Shown here piece by piece: positions 34,845-43,652 of a stretch of 64,000 bases of DNA. Origin of the DNA: Bradyrhizobium amphicarpaeae (GTDB taxonomy: Bacteria > Pseudomonadota > Alphaproteobacteria > Rhizobiales > Xanthobacteraceae); NCBI RefSeq assembly GCF_002266435.3, contig NZ_CP029426.2, positions 6,664,001 through 6,728,000 on the forward strand. The letters are read 5' to 3'. The number at the start of each line of letters is the position of its first letter. The first letter of the stretch is position 1. A program made the translations under genes and the position numbers. The notes under the pieces are model-generated. The model was not told where the DNA came from. It saw only the letters and a list, made by a program, of their open reading frames with translations, and searched no databases.

Positions 34845-36170
34845 TCACGGTCTCGAAAACGTCTTCCTGAATTGCGCCGGATACCTCGCGGCCTGCAAGC
34901 CGCCGCGCGAGAGGTAGGAGGCCATCAGCGCGCACCAGAGCCCGGCATTGCCGAGCGATTGCAGCGCCCACCAGGCGGCGAAGAAGATCAGCAGCGAAGC
35001 CAGCATCAGATTGCGCATCTCGCGCGCCCAGGTCGCGCCGATATAGATGCCGTCGAAGCCGAAGGCGAACACACCGGGGATCGGCGCGAGCACGACGAAC
35101 GGCAGGAATTCGCGCGCGGCACGGCGGACCTCGTCACTCGCCGTCATGACATCGATCAGGGCGGGCCCGAACAGCGCGAACAGTCCCGACACCACCAGCG
35201 CGAAGCCGAGGCCCCACAGCAGCACCAGCCGGGTCGAATCCGCAAAGCCTTTTGCATCGCGCGCGCCGACGGCGCGGCCGCAGAGCTGCTGTGCGGCGTT
35301 GGCGAGACCGTCGAGGAAGAAGGCGCTGACCAGCAGGAAATTGTTGAGCACGGAGTTCGCGGCCAGCGTGACGTCGCCGGCCTGCGCGCCCTTGGCGGTG
35401 AAGAACAGGAACACGGCGATCAGCGCTGCGGTGCGGATCAAAATGTCGGTGTTCACCGCCAGCAACCGCAACAGCTTGTCGCGATCGAGCAGGGTCGCAT
35501 ACGGCACGGCAAAGCCGCCATCGGCATAATGCCGGCAGACGAGCACGCCGAGGGCGAAGCCGACCGCCTCCGACACCAGCGCGGCGATCGCGGCACCGGC
35601 GATGCCGGTGTCGTAGACCAGCACCAGCAGGATCGTCGCCGCCATGTTGACGAGGTTGATGCCGACCTGAAGCAACAAGGCCGAATTGGCGCGGGCCTGG
35701 CCGATCAGCCAACCGAGGATGACGTAATTGGCGAGCGCGAACGGCGACGACCAGATCCGGATCTTGAAGTAGGTGTTCGCGGCCCGCGTCACACCCTCGC
35801 TGCCGCCCATCAGATCGAACAGCACGGCAGCGAGCGGCAGTTGCAGCAGGATCAGCGCGGCGCCGATCAGGCCGGCAACGATGAAGCCGCGCGCCAGGAT
35901 CGCGCTCGGCTCGTGTGTGTCGCCCGCGCCCAGCGATTGCGCGGTGAAGGCGAGCGTGCTCATGCGCAGGAAGCCGAACAGCCAGAACAGGCAATCGAAC
36001 ATCACCGAGGCCATCGCGACGCCGCCGAGCAGGGCGGCATCATCGAGCCGGCCGATCGCCGTGGTCGAGACCACGCCGATCAGCGGCGTGGTGAGGTTCG
36101 CGACCATCGCCGGGCCGGCGATGGCGAACACTTGGCGGGTGCCGACGTTGGGATGGACGGGCGCGTGCAT
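34845..36170 (-). CDS. MATE family efflux transporter (DinF-like)
   Basis: The 441-residue inner-membrane protein has twelve predicted helices in two homologous halves, typical of MATE Na+/H+ antiporters: 'FAIAGPAMVANLTTPLIGVVSTTAIGRL' opens the first and 'LDGLANAAQQLCGRAVGARD' is the conserved MATE loop of the second. The substrate (drugs, siderophores, organic cations) cannot be read. ATG 36170 lies 2 bp after the stop of the upstream metallo-beta-lactamase-fold gene, so the two are one operon. A longer frame to 36404 overlaps that gene and is rejected. Confidence 0.92.
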   Translation of the reverse strand: MHAPVHPNVGTRQVFAIAGPAMVANLTTPLIGVVSTTAIGRLDDAALLGGVAMASVMFDCLFWLFGFLRMSTLAFTAQSLGAGDTHEPSAILARGFIVAGLIGAALILLQLPLAAVLFDLMGGSEGVTRAANTYFKIRIWSSPFALANYVILGWLIGQARANSALLLQVGINLVNMAATILLVLVYDTGIAGAAIAALVSEAVGFALGVLVCRHYADGGFAVPYATLLDRDKLLRLLAVNTDILIRTAALIAVFLFFTAKGAQAGDVTLAANSVLNNFLLVSAFFLDGLANAAQQLCGRAVGARDAKGFADSTRLVLLWGLGFALVVSGLFALFGPALIDVMTASDEVRRAAREFLPFVVLAPIPGVFAFGFDGIYIGATWAREMRNLMLASLLIFFAAWWALQSLGNAGLWCALMASYLSRGGLQAARYPAQFRKTFSRP

Positions 36171-36172
36171 GG

Positions 36173-36907
36173 TCAGAACACGACGACCATGCCGTCCTCG
36201 GCCGCCATGTAAGGCAGCATATCGAGGCGCGACAGCATGTCGTCGCTCATATGGGTGAGGACGAGCCGCTTCGCACCGATCGCCGGCAGATGCTGTTCCA
36301 GGGTCTTCAGGCTGAGATGGTTCTTCACCACCTTCTCGTACATATAGGCTTCGGCAATGAAAAGATCCGCGCCATGCGCCAGCGGAATGAGCGTCTCCGT
36401 CCATTCGGTATCGGCGCTGTAGGCGAGCGTGCGGCCCTCGGCCTCGACGCGGTAGGCGAGGAAGGGACCGCCGGATTCGCCGTGCACCACGGGATAGGGC
36501 GTGACCGTCACGGCGCCGAAAGTCCGGCTCTGCTCGGGCGCGAGTTCGACGACGTCGACCTCGAAGCGTTGCTTTGTCGTCGAGGAGTGCTCGAACAGCG
36601 CTTCCATCACCTCACGCAGCCGCCGCTCGATGCCTTGCGGGCCTGCGATCGTCAACGGCCGCGTCCGCCGCGAAAACTGGGCGTCGAGTAGAAAAAAAGG
36701 CAGCCCCGCAAAGTGGTCGCCGTGGAAATGCGTGATCAGGATGAGATCGATGTCGCTGCGTTCGATCTCCAGACGCTTCAGCGCCGGCAGAGCCGACGCG
36801 CCGCAATCGATCAGGAAGTTGGCCTGGCGCCCCGAGACGTGGAAGCAGGTGTTGAGCCTGCCGCCGGAACCGAACGCGTCGCCACAGCCGACGAAACGGA
36901 GTTGCAT
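36173..36907 (-). CDS. MBL-fold hydrolase related to RNase Z / cyclic nucleotide phosphodiesterase
   Basis: The 244-residue metallo-beta-lactamase-fold enzyme carries the zinc motif 'LITHFHGDHFAGLPF', a third His in 'VTVTPYPVVHGE', the bridging Asp in 'LAYSADTEWTE' and the final His in 'LVLTHMSDDML'. The layout, with a GxGxAFGxGGR-like start ('VGCGDAFGSGGRLNTCF'), matches the RNase Z-like branch. It lacks the long exosite arm of true RNase Z, so a small phosphodiester is more likely than tRNA; that is inference. It is first in an operon with the MATE gene. Confidence 0.88.
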   Translation of the reverse strand: MQLRFVGCGDAFGSGGRLNTCFHVSGRQANFLIDCGASALPALKRLEIERSDIDLILITHFHGDHFAGLPFFLLDAQFSRRTRPLTIAGPQGIERRLREVMEALFEHSSTTKQRFEVDVVELAPEQSRTFGAVTVTPYPVVHGESGGPFLAYRVEAEGRTLAYSADTEWTETLIPLAHGADLFIAEAYMYEKVVKNHLSLKTLEQHLPAIGAKRLVLTHMSDDMLSRLDMLPYMAAEDGMVVVF

Positions 36908-36928
36908 CGGCTGCGGACCTTCAAAATC

Positions 36929-37234
36929 TCACCGGCCGCGCGGCGTGCCGAACACGCGCGAGAGCAGCCAGATCGGGATCACGATGACCGCGCCGAGCAG
37001 GAAGTAGCGCCACAGCCAGTTGATGGTGTCGAAGCCGAGATCCCACAGACGCTGGAACAACAGGCGGATGCTGGTGAGGATGTTCCAGGGATCGAAGCCG
37101 ATCGCGGCGAGCACGACGCCGACCAGGATCGAGAGCAGGACCAGGCGAAATGCGACCGCCAGCGGCGAGCCGCCGAGAAAGCGGTTCAGCCCATCGTTAC
37201 GGCCGGCCGGCAAATCTCTGACGTCTTGGACCAT
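36929..37234 (-). CDS. Small two-helix membrane protein (DUF6460-like)
   Basis: The 101-residue protein begins 'MVQDVRDLPAGRNDGLNRFLGGSPLAV' and has two membrane helices (about 27-47, 'FRLVLLSILVGVVLAAIGF', and about 74-94, 'YFLLGAVIVIPIWLLSRVF'), ending in a basic tail. It resembles a small Rhizobiales family I recall as DUF6460; its function is unknown. It is 21 bp upstream of the MBL-fold gene on the same strand and may be the first gene of that operon. Confidence 0.75.
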   Translation of the reverse strand: MVQDVRDLPAGRNDGLNRFLGGSPLAVAFRLVLLSILVGVVLAAIGFDPWNILTSIRLLFQRLWDLGFDTINWLWRYFLLGAVIVIPIWLLSRVFGTPRGR

Positions 37235-37371
37235 CTCAAACTCCTCAGCGGATTCGACCCATTATAGGGCACGGCGAGGCAGATGGGGAACCCGCAAGCG
37301 AGCGTCAATCGGGTTACCGGAGTTTAATTGGGGCGGGCGAGGGCCCTGGAGCGGTGGCATCGGTGGCGCCC

Positions 37372-37506
37372 CAGGCTCCCAAACCTCTCCCGCTTGCGGG
37401 AGAGGTCGCGCCGAAGGCACGGGAGAGGCTATCTCCTCTTGGGGATTGTCCCAATGCGGAAGCAGCCCTCTCCCCCACCCTCTCCCGCAAGCGGGCGAGG
37501 GAGCGC
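37372..37506. repeat. Dispersed inverted repeat, family E
   Basis: 'CCTCTCCCGCTTGCGGGAGA' forms a tight hairpin and recurs as 'CCTCTCCCGCAAGCGGGCGA' at the right end, with a variable middle. A shorter relative lies at 44674-44708. It is the only feature I see in the 307-bp gap 37235-37541 downstream of the ligase gene. Confidence 0.75.
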
Positions 37507-37541
37507 ACCGCAATCGTGGCGGCAATCGAGACTCATCGCCT

Positions 37542-39203
37542 TCACGCCTCACTCTCCGCCACCTCCGTCTTCAACATCCGCTCCAGCGTTTCCAACCGGT
37601 CCGCCTCGCGCGGCGGCTTGTCCCAGCGCAGGCGGCTGATGCGGGGGAAGCGCATGGCGACGCCGGATTTGTGGCGCGGCGAGCGCTGCAGGCCCTCGAA
37701 CGCTACTTCGAGCACCAGCCCCTTGTCGCCCTCGTGCACGACGTGGCGGACGGGGCCGAACTTTTCCGTGGTGTTGCGGCGGACGAAGCGGTCGATCTGC
37801 AGCAACTCCTCGTCGGTGAAGCCGAAATAGGCCTTGCCGACCGGCACCAGTTCGTCACCGCCCCCGCCTGCAGTCCAGACGCCGAATGTGTAATCGGAAT
37901 AATAGGACGAGCGCTTGCCGTGACCACGCTGCGCATACATCAGCACGGCGTCGATGATGTGCGGATCGCGCTTCCACTTCCACCACTGGCCCTTGGGACG
38001 TCCGGGCAGGTAAAGCGCATCGCGCCGCTTCAGCATGACACCCTCGACGGCATCCGCATCCTCGCCGGCGCCGGCACTCGCCGGATCGGCGCGCGCGGCC
38101 GTCAGCGCCTCCCAGCTTGCGAAGGGCACGGTCGGCGACAGGTCGATGCGGGGATCACCGAGCTTCCCGATGAAGACCTCCAGCCGTTCGCGCCGCTCGG
38201 CGAACGGCAGCTCGCGCAGATCGTTCTCGTCGTCGCCGAGCAGATCGTAGGCGCGCAGATGAATCGGATATTCCTTGATCAGCTTGGGCGACACGATCTT
38301 GCGGTTGAGCCGCTGTTGCAGGACGTTGAAGCTCTGCACCCGCCCCTCGCGCAGGATCAGAAGCTCGCCGTCGATCGCGCCCGGCAGGCGCAGCGACGGC
38401 ACCAGATCCGGAAAGCTCCCCGTGATGTCCTCGCCGGTGCGCGAATAGAGCCGGGCCGTGATGTGGCCGCTTTCCTCGCGCCCCGCCACGGCCTGCACGC
38501 GGATGCCGTCCCATTTCCATTCGGCGATGTACTCGGCCGGATCGAGCGCAGCGAAATCGCTGTCCTCGATCGCATGCGCCAGCATCACGGGCCGGAACGG
38601 CGCCGGGTCGCGGTTGACAGGCTTGTCGCCGCGGCCCTCCAGCCAGGCGAACAGGTCGAGATAGGGCGGTGCAAGGCCGGGCCACATCAGCTCGATGTCA
38701 TGCGGATCCCTGTCGCCGAGCGCCGCCGCCGCGGTCTTCGCCAGCCGTGCCGAGATGCCGATACGTAGCGCGCCGGTGACGAGCTTCAGCAGCGCCCAGC
38801 GGCCGGTCTCATCGAGCTCGTCGAGCCAGCGTTCGAGCTGCTTCGGTAACTCGGTCTTGCCGAGCGTACGCAGCGTAGTGACGACTTCGGTGAGGCTGGG
38901 CGGCGGCGGGTTGTTGTGAGCGGCGAGATCGGCCTTCGGCCACATCAGCGCCACGGTCTCCGAGAGATCGCCGACGTAGTCGTAGCTCAACCCGAACAGC
39001 ACCGGATCGGTGCGCGACGCGATGAGGTCGCGGATCAACGCCGGCTTGGCGTGCTTGAAGCTGAGCGCGCCCGTGAGCGCGGCCAGCGCATAGCCGCGGT
39101 CGGGATCGCCGACCTCGCGGAAATAGCCGGTGAGCAGCCGCAGCTTGTTGTTGCGGCCGGGCTCGTAGGCGAGACGGTCGAGCAGTTCGGCGAAGCGGTT
39201 CAT
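37542..39203 (-). CDS. ATP-dependent DNA ligase of the DNA damage response cluster
   Basis: The 553-residue ligase seals nicks using ATP. It has an N-terminal helical DNA-binding domain (about 1-195), then a nucleotidyltransferase domain with motif I 'EWKWDGIRV' (Lys230 is the adenylated residue), 'LYSRTGEDITGSFPD' (motif III region), 'AIDGELLI', 'EGVMLKRRDALYLPGRPKGQWWKWKRD' (motifs IV-V). An OB-fold C-terminus ('GLVLEVAFEGLQRSPRHKSGVAMRFPRI', motif VI region) follows. It matches TIGR04120, ligases named for cisplatin sensitivity in Pseudomonas. The ATG at 39203 overlaps the exonuclease stop (ATGA). Confidence 0.95.
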   Translation of the reverse strand: MNRFAELLDRLAYEPGRNNKLRLLTGYFREVGDPDRGYALAALTGALSFKHAKPALIRDLIASRTDPVLFGLSYDYVGDLSETVALMWPKADLAAHNNPPPPSLTEVVTTLRTLGKTELPKQLERWLDELDETGRWALLKLVTGALRIGISARLAKTAAAALGDRDPHDIELMWPGLAPPYLDLFAWLEGRGDKPVNRDPAPFRPVMLAHAIEDSDFAALDPAEYIAEWKWDGIRVQAVAGREESGHITARLYSRTGEDITGSFPDLVPSLRLPGAIDGELLILREGRVQSFNVLQQRLNRKIVSPKLIKEYPIHLRAYDLLGDDENDLRELPFAERRERLEVFIGKLGDPRIDLSPTVPFASWEALTAARADPASAGAGEDADAVEGVMLKRRDALYLPGRPKGQWWKWKRDPHIIDAVLMYAQRGHGKRSSYYSDYTFGVWTAGGGGDELVPVGKAYFGFTDEELLQIDRFVRRNTTEKFGPVRHVVHEGDKGLVLEVAFEGLQRSPRHKSGVAMRFPRISRLRWDKPPREADRLETLERMLKTEVAESEA

Positions 39204-40237
39204 GCCTCGGCCTCGTCGGAGGCTGGCGTCTCGTTCTCCTCCTCGTCGCCATAGCCGACGAGATCGAGTGGCCGCGCTTGCAGGCCTCGCGACTTGCACC
39301 AATGCACCAGCGCATCTTCCTGGCCGTGCGTGACCCAGATCTCGCCGGCACCGGTCGCGGCGATGGTGGCGGTGAGGCCGTCCCAATCGGCGTGGTCGGA
39401 GATCACCAGCGGCAGCTCGATGCCACGCTGCCGCGCCCGGGCGCGCACCCGCATCCAGCCCGAGGCGAACGCGGTGACGGGATCGGGAAAGCGCCGGGTC
39501 CAGAGATCGGAGGTTGCCGAGGGCGGAGCCAGCGTGATGGTACCGGCGAGCGCCGCCTTCTTCACGCCCTTCGCCGGCCTGAGCTCGCCGAGATCGATGC
39601 CGCGACTCTGATAGTAATCGGTGATCTTCTCCATCGCGCCATGCAGATAGATCGGTGCATCGTATCCGGCCTGCCGCAGCAGCTTGATGACGCGTTGCGC
39701 CTTGCCGAGCGAATAGGCGCCGACCAGATGTGCGCGCTCGGGAAACAGCGCGACGGAGGCGAGCAGCTTCTTGACCTCGTCGGCAGCATCGCCATGCCGA
39801 AACACCGGCAGCCCGAACGTCGCCTCGGTGATGAAGACGTCGCATTGCACCAGCTCGAACGGCGTGCAGGTCGGGTCTAGCGCATCCTTGTAGTCGCCGG
39901 AGGCGACGATGCACGTGTCCTTGCAGGTCACCGCGACCTGCGCCGAGCCGAGCACATGGCCGGCCGGGTGAAACTTGACCTTGACGTCGCCCAGCCGGAT
40001 CTCGTCGCCGTAGCCGATCGCTTGCGTCGATCCGGCAAAATTCTCGCCGTAACGCAACCGCATCATGTCCAGTGTCTCCTGCGTCGCCAGCACCGCGCCA
40101 TGGCCGGGGCGGGCATGGTCGGAGTGGCCGTGGGTGATCACGGCCCGCTCGACCGGACGGACGGGGTCGATATGGAAGCCGCCGGGCTTGCAGCACAGGC
40201 CGGCAGCAGCCGGCAGCAGGATGTCTTGTGGACGCAT
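39200..40237 (-). CDS. Ligase-associated DNA damage response exonuclease (MBL/beta-CASP)
   Basis: The 345-residue metallo-beta-lactamase enzyme of the SNM1/beta-CASP type has the zinc site 'VITHGHSDHARPGHGAVLAT', 'FHPAGHVLGSAQVAV', 'VASGDYKDALDPTCTPFE', then a beta-CASP region ending 'LPLVISDHADWDGL' and 'IWVTHGQEDALVHW'. It corresponds to TIGR04122, which always accompanies the ATP-dependent ligase; such proteins are thought to trim DNA ends before sealing. It is co-translated with the ligase through a 4-bp ATGA overlap. Confidence 0.94.
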   Translation of the reverse strand: MRPQDILLPAAAGLCCKPGGFHIDPVRPVERAVITHGHSDHARPGHGAVLATQETLDMMRLRYGENFAGSTQAIGYGDEIRLGDVKVKFHPAGHVLGSAQVAVTCKDTCIVASGDYKDALDPTCTPFELVQCDVFITEATFGLPVFRHGDAADEVKKLLASVALFPERAHLVGAYSLGKAQRVIKLLRQAGYDAPIYLHGAMEKITDYYQSRGIDLGELRPAKGVKKAALAGTITLAPPSATSDLWTRRFPDPVTAFASGWMRVRARARQRGIELPLVISDHADWDGLTATIAATGAGEIWVTHGQEDALVHWCKSRGLQARPLDLVGYGDEEENETPASDEAEA

Positions 40238-40273
40238 GCGAGTGATATAGGAAGGAGCCGCTCCAAATTAAGC

Positions 40274-40358
40274 CGTCATGCGCGGGCTTGACCCGCACAT
40301 CCATCGTCCTAAAGAGTTCCTTTTTTGATGGATTGCCGGGTCAAGCCCGGCAATGACG
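40274..40358. repeat. Dispersed palindromic repeat, family B (diverged)
   Basis: 'CGTCATGCGCGGGCTTGACC' and the inverse 'GGTCAAGCCCGGCAATGACG' enclose a T-rich centre, giving a hairpin resembling those at 11394 and 42653. It lies in the divergent region between the exonuclease and methyltransferase genes. Confidence 0.7.
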
Positions 40359-40371
40359 AACTGGTTCCTCC

Positions 40372-41298
40372 ATGCCCCTGCGTCTGTTCCAGTCCTCCGG
40401 CGATCTGATTGCCGACCGCCGCTTCGAATTCGCCCGCGACCTCCAGCTCAAGGGCGATCTGCCCGCCGCCGCCGACCTGCTGGAGCAGGCGCTCGAGCTC
40501 GCGCCCAATTTCACATCGGCGTGGTTCACGCTGGGCGAAATCCGCGAGGAACTCGGCGAGCGCGACAAGGCCATCGCAGCCTTCCGGAAAGCGCGCGAGG
40601 CCGACCCGCAGGACCAGCACGGCGCCAGCCTGCGTTTGATCCGGCTCGGGGACGAGCAACTCTCCGAGATGCCGAAGGCATATGTGCAGGCCCTGTTCGA
40701 TCAATATGCGCCGCATTTCGAGGATGTGCTCGTCAACGATCTCGACTATCGCGCGCCGTCCCTGATCTTCAAGGCGGTGATCGCCGTGCGCGTCGCCGCC
40801 AGGAAGCCGGCTCTTTTCAAGCGCGCCATCGATCTCGGCTGCGGCACCGGGCTTGCGGCGGCCGCCTTCGCCAGGCAGGTCGATCATTTCACCGGGATCG
40901 ATCTCTCTCCCGGCATGATCAAGGAGGCGCGCGCGACGGGTCTCTATGCCGAGCTCGAAATCGCCGACATGATCGAGGGCTTGCAAGGCAAGCCCCAAGG
41001 AAGCGCAAACCTGATCGTTGCGGCGGATGCGTTTGTCTATCTGTCAGATCTCGCGCCGGTGCTGACGGAAGCAAAGCGCGTGCTTGCGCCGGGCGGCGTG
41101 CTTGCTTTCACGCTCGAGACCCACGATGGCAGCGGCATCATTCTCGGAGAAGGCCTGCGCTATGCCCATGCAGCGGAATATGTGCGGAGCGCGCTCGTCA
41201 GGACCGGATTGAAGCTCCTGACATTGCAGCCGGCCTCGCCGCGCATCGAGAACAACGAGCCGGTGCGCGGCCTCGTCGTCGTCGCCGAGAAAACTTGA
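40372..41298 (+). CDS. TPR-containing SAM-dependent methyltransferase
   Basis: The 308-residue protein fuses a short N-terminal TPR region (about 14-90: 'GDLPAAADLLEQALELAPNFTSAWFTLGEIREELGERDKAIAAFRKAREADP') to a class I methyltransferase domain. The SAM-binding motif I is 'AIDLGCGTGLAAAAFA' (about 159-174), followed by 'FTGIDLSPGMIKEA' and 'LIVAADAFVYLSDL'. The TPR part suggests a protein partner or protein substrate. It is divergent from the DNA ligase operon, but a functional link is unproven. Confidence 0.9.
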   Translation: MPLRLFQSSGDLIADRRFEFARDLQLKGDLPAAADLLEQALELAPNFTSAWFTLGEIREELGERDKAIAAFRKAREADPQDQHGASLRLIRLGDEQLSEMPKAYVQALFDQYAPHFEDVLVNDLDYRAPSLIFKAVIAVRVAARKPALFKRAIDLGCGTGLAAAAFARQVDHFTGIDLSPGMIKEARATGLYAELEIADMIEGLQGKPQGSANLIVAADAFVYLSDLAPVLTEAKRVLAPGGVLAFTLETHDGSGIILGEGLRYAHAAEYVRSALVRTGLKLLTLQPASPRIENNEPVRGLVVVAEKT

Positions 41299-41413
41299 GT
41301 CTAGGCGCTAATGCCTTGAGATTTAAGCGTCATTGCGTCGCAAAGCGATGACTTCCCACTTGCGAGCCGTGCGGCCCTGCCAGCACAATGCGCGCATTAG
41401 GGAGAAAACAAAA

Positions 41414-42643
41414 ATGACCAGGAATCCATCGCGGCGCGATTTCAGCGCCGCCGCGCTTGCCGCCATCGCCGCATCCACCTTGCCCGCGCCTTATGTCTGG
41501 GCCGCGGAGAAGAAATACGACGCGGGCGCCAGCGACACCGAGATCAAGATCGGGCAGACCGTCCCGCATTCCGGCCCCGGCTCGCTCTACGGCGTGTTGG
41601 GGCGCATCGGCGAAGCCTATTTCCAGATGCTGAACGAGAAGGGCGGCATCAACGGACGCAAGGTCAAGTTCCTCACCATGGACGACGCCTATAGCGCGCC
41701 GAAATGCGTCGAGGCGACGCGGCGCTTGGTCGAACAGGAAGAGGTGCTCGCGTTGTACGGCTCGCTCGGCACCGCGCCGCAGACCGCTGTGCACAAATAT
41801 CTGAACTCCAAGGGCGTGCCGCAGCTGCTGCTCAACACCGGCGCGTCGAAGTGGAATAACCCCAAAGAGTTCAAATGGACGATGGCGGGCCTCCCGCTGT
41901 ATCCGACCGAGGCGCGCATCCTGGCGCGCCACGTCGTCAGCGTGAAGCCGAACGCCAAGGTCGGCATCCTCTACCAGAACGACGATTTCGGCCGTGACTT
42001 CTTGGGACCCTTCAAGAAGGTGCTGGCCGACGCCGGCGGCACCGCATCGGTGATCATGGAGCAGACCTACGATCTCACCGATCCCACGGTCGATTCCCAG
42101 CTCATCAATCTCTCGAAGTCCGGCGCCGACGTCTTCTACAACATCTCGACCGGCAAAGCCTCGTCGCAGTCGATCCGAAAAGTCGCCGAACTCGGCTGGA
42201 AGCCGCTGCAGCTTCTGTCCGCCGGCTCGACCGGCCGCTCGATCCTCAATGCCGCGGGCCTCGATAACGCCGCCGGCATCGTCGCCATCCGCTACAACAA
42301 GGAGGTCGGCCTGCCCAAATGGGAGAAGGACCCAGACGTCATGGCGTTCGAGGAATTGCGCAAGAAGTACACGCCGGCGATCGATCAGGACAACACCATC
42401 GCCTTCGCCGGCTACGGCCAGGCCGTGACCATGGGCGAGATCCTGCGCCGCTGCGGCGACGAGCTCACCCGCGCCAACGTGCTGAAGCAGGCCTCGACGC
42501 TGGCAGGCTTCCACTCGCCCTACTTCCTCGACGGCGTCACCTACAGCTACACGCCCGAGAACTACACACCGATGAAGACGCTCTTCATCTCCACCTTCAC
42601 CGGCAAGGACTGGGATATCTCCGACAAGCCGATGTCGGAATAG
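41414..42643 (+). CDS. Branched-chain amino-acid-type ABC substrate-binding protein
   Basis: The 409-residue protein has a twin-arginine-like leader ('[27 protein letters not shown]') and a LivJ/LivK-type periplasmic-binding domain: 'EIKIGQTVPHSGPGSLYGVLGRIGEAYFQMLNEKGGINGRKV', 'ALYGSLGTAPQTAV' and 'DVFYNISTGKASSQSIRKVAELGW'. Members bind branched-chain amino acids, amides, urea or aromatic acids. No liv-type permease or ATPase is near, so it is an orphan in this window. ATG 41414 is preferred because it starts the Tat leader; the longer frame from 41333 adds unrelated sequence. Confidence 0.92.
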   Translation: MTRNPSRRDFSAAALAAIAASTLPAPYVWAAEKKYDAGASDTEIKIGQTVPHSGPGSLYGVLGRIGEAYFQMLNEKGGINGRKVKFLTMDDAYSAPKCVEATRRLVEQEEVLALYGSLGTAPQTAVHKYLNSKGVPQLLLNTGASKWNNPKEFKWTMAGLPLYPTEARILARHVVSVKPNAKVGILYQNDDFGRDFLGPFKKVLADAGGTASVIMEQTYDLTDPTVDSQLINLSKSGADVFYNISTGKASSQSIRKVAELGWKPLQLLSAGSTGRSILNAAGLDNAAGIVAIRYNKEVGLPKWEKDPDVMAFEELRKKYTPAIDQDNTIAFAGYGQAVTMGEILRRCGDELTRANVLKQASTLAGFHSPYFLDGVTYSYTPENYTPMKTLFISTFTGKDWDISDKPMSE

Positions 42644-42652
42644 CACCCACAT

Positions 42653-42740
42653 CGTCATGGCCGGGCTTGTCCCGGCCATCCACGCCATTCTACGCGGCAC
42701 GAAGAACGTGGATGCCCGGGACAAGCCCGGGCATGACGGC
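42653..42740. repeat. Dispersed palindromic repeat, family B
   Basis: 'CGTCATGGCCGGGCTTGTCC' with 'CGGCCATCCACG' faces 'CGTGGATGCCCGGGACAAGC' with 'CCGGGCATGACGG'. It is a near-complete inverted repeat between the convergent binding-protein and lactonase genes. Confidence 0.85.
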
Positions 42741-42797
42741 CTCGGCTAAACGTTCATATGCGATCGCCTGCTCTCAAGCAGAAAAAGGAGAGCACAA

Positions 42798-43649
42798 CTA
42801 ACTCGCGACCGCCAGCCGATACGCCGCCGCGGCATTCACGCCAAACGCCTTGTCCCGCACTCGTGGCCCAAGCCTCGCTAGGCAGGCCTCCAGCGCGCTC
42901 TTGATCTCGCCATAGCTTCCCGCAAGCAGGCACACCGGCCAGTCCGAGCCGAAGATCAGCCTGTCCTCGCCGAAACATTTGGCGGCGTGGGCGACGAACG
43001 GAAACAGGCGATCGGCATCCCAGTCGTTCCAGACTGCCTCGGTCGCAAGCCCGGAGATCTTGCACCAGACATTGCCGCAAGCGCCGAGCGCCTTGATAAG
43101 ATCGGCCCATTCGGTGCTGCCGACATCCGCAATCGGCGGCTTGGCCGCGTGGTCGAGCACGAAGCGCGCCTGCGGGAAGGCCTGCGCGGTGGCGATCGCG
43201 GCGGGCAGTTCGCGGGCGCGGACGAGGAAGTCGTAGGCGAGACCGCGCGCGAACACCGCAGCGAGACCGCGCCGGACGTCCTCGCGCAGCAGCCAATCGG
43301 GATCGGCCTCGTCGTGGACCTGGTGGCGGATTCCGACCAGCTTGCTGCCGCCGGGTGAGGCGCGAAGCCGATCCAGCGTGTCGCCCAGCGAACCATCCGT
43401 CAGATCAGCCCAGCCGACCACGCCGACGACGAAGGGATTTTCGTGCGCAATGCGCAAAAATTCCTCGGTCTCCTCCAGCGCAGAGCGGCACTGCACCACG
43501 ATGCTGGCGTCGATGCCGTTCGCCTTCAGCAGCGGCGCAAGATCGTCGGGACCGAAGGCGCGGCGGATCGGCGTCAGCTCGTCCGCTGCCATCCAGGGAT
43601 AGTCGGCACGCGCCGGGTCCCAGAAATGCTGGTGGGCGTCGATGATCAT
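42798..43649 (-). CDS. Amidohydrolase-family lactonase-like protein (COG3618)
   Basis: The 283-residue TIM-barrel protein begins 'MIIDAHQHFWDPARADYPWM', with the metal-binding HxH. It has later barrel residues 'GIRHQVHDEADPDWLL', 'FVLDHAAKPPI' and 'LIFGSDWPVCLL', a layout shared with L-fuconolactonase and related sugar lactonases. These hydrolyse the lactone produced by a sugar dehydrogenase. It is the last gene of the sugar operon, starting 3 bp after the aldo/keto reductase stop, which fits a dehydrogenase-lactonase pair. The exact sugar is inference. Confidence 0.87.
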   Translation of the reverse strand: MIIDAHQHFWDPARADYPWMAADELTPIRRAFGPDDLAPLLKANGIDASIVVQCRSALEETEEFLRIAHENPFVVGVVGWADLTDGSLGDTLDRLRASPGGSKLVGIRHQVHDEADPDWLLREDVRRGLAAVFARGLAYDFLVRARELPAAIATAQAFPQARFVLDHAAKPPIADVGSTEWADLIKALGACGNVWCKISGLATEAVWNDWDADRLFPFVAHAAKCFGEDRLIFGSDWPVCLLAGSYGEIKSALEACLARLGPRVRDKAFGVNAAAAYRLAVAS

Positions 43650-43652
43650 GCC

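Noticed and set aside
37542..40304. A single 920-codon minus-strand frame covering both the ligase and exonuclease region
   Set aside because: Only the part from 39203 downward is the ligase. The upstream part is the exonuclease read in the wrong register; the exonuclease has its own frame with zinc motifs and an ATGA overlap.
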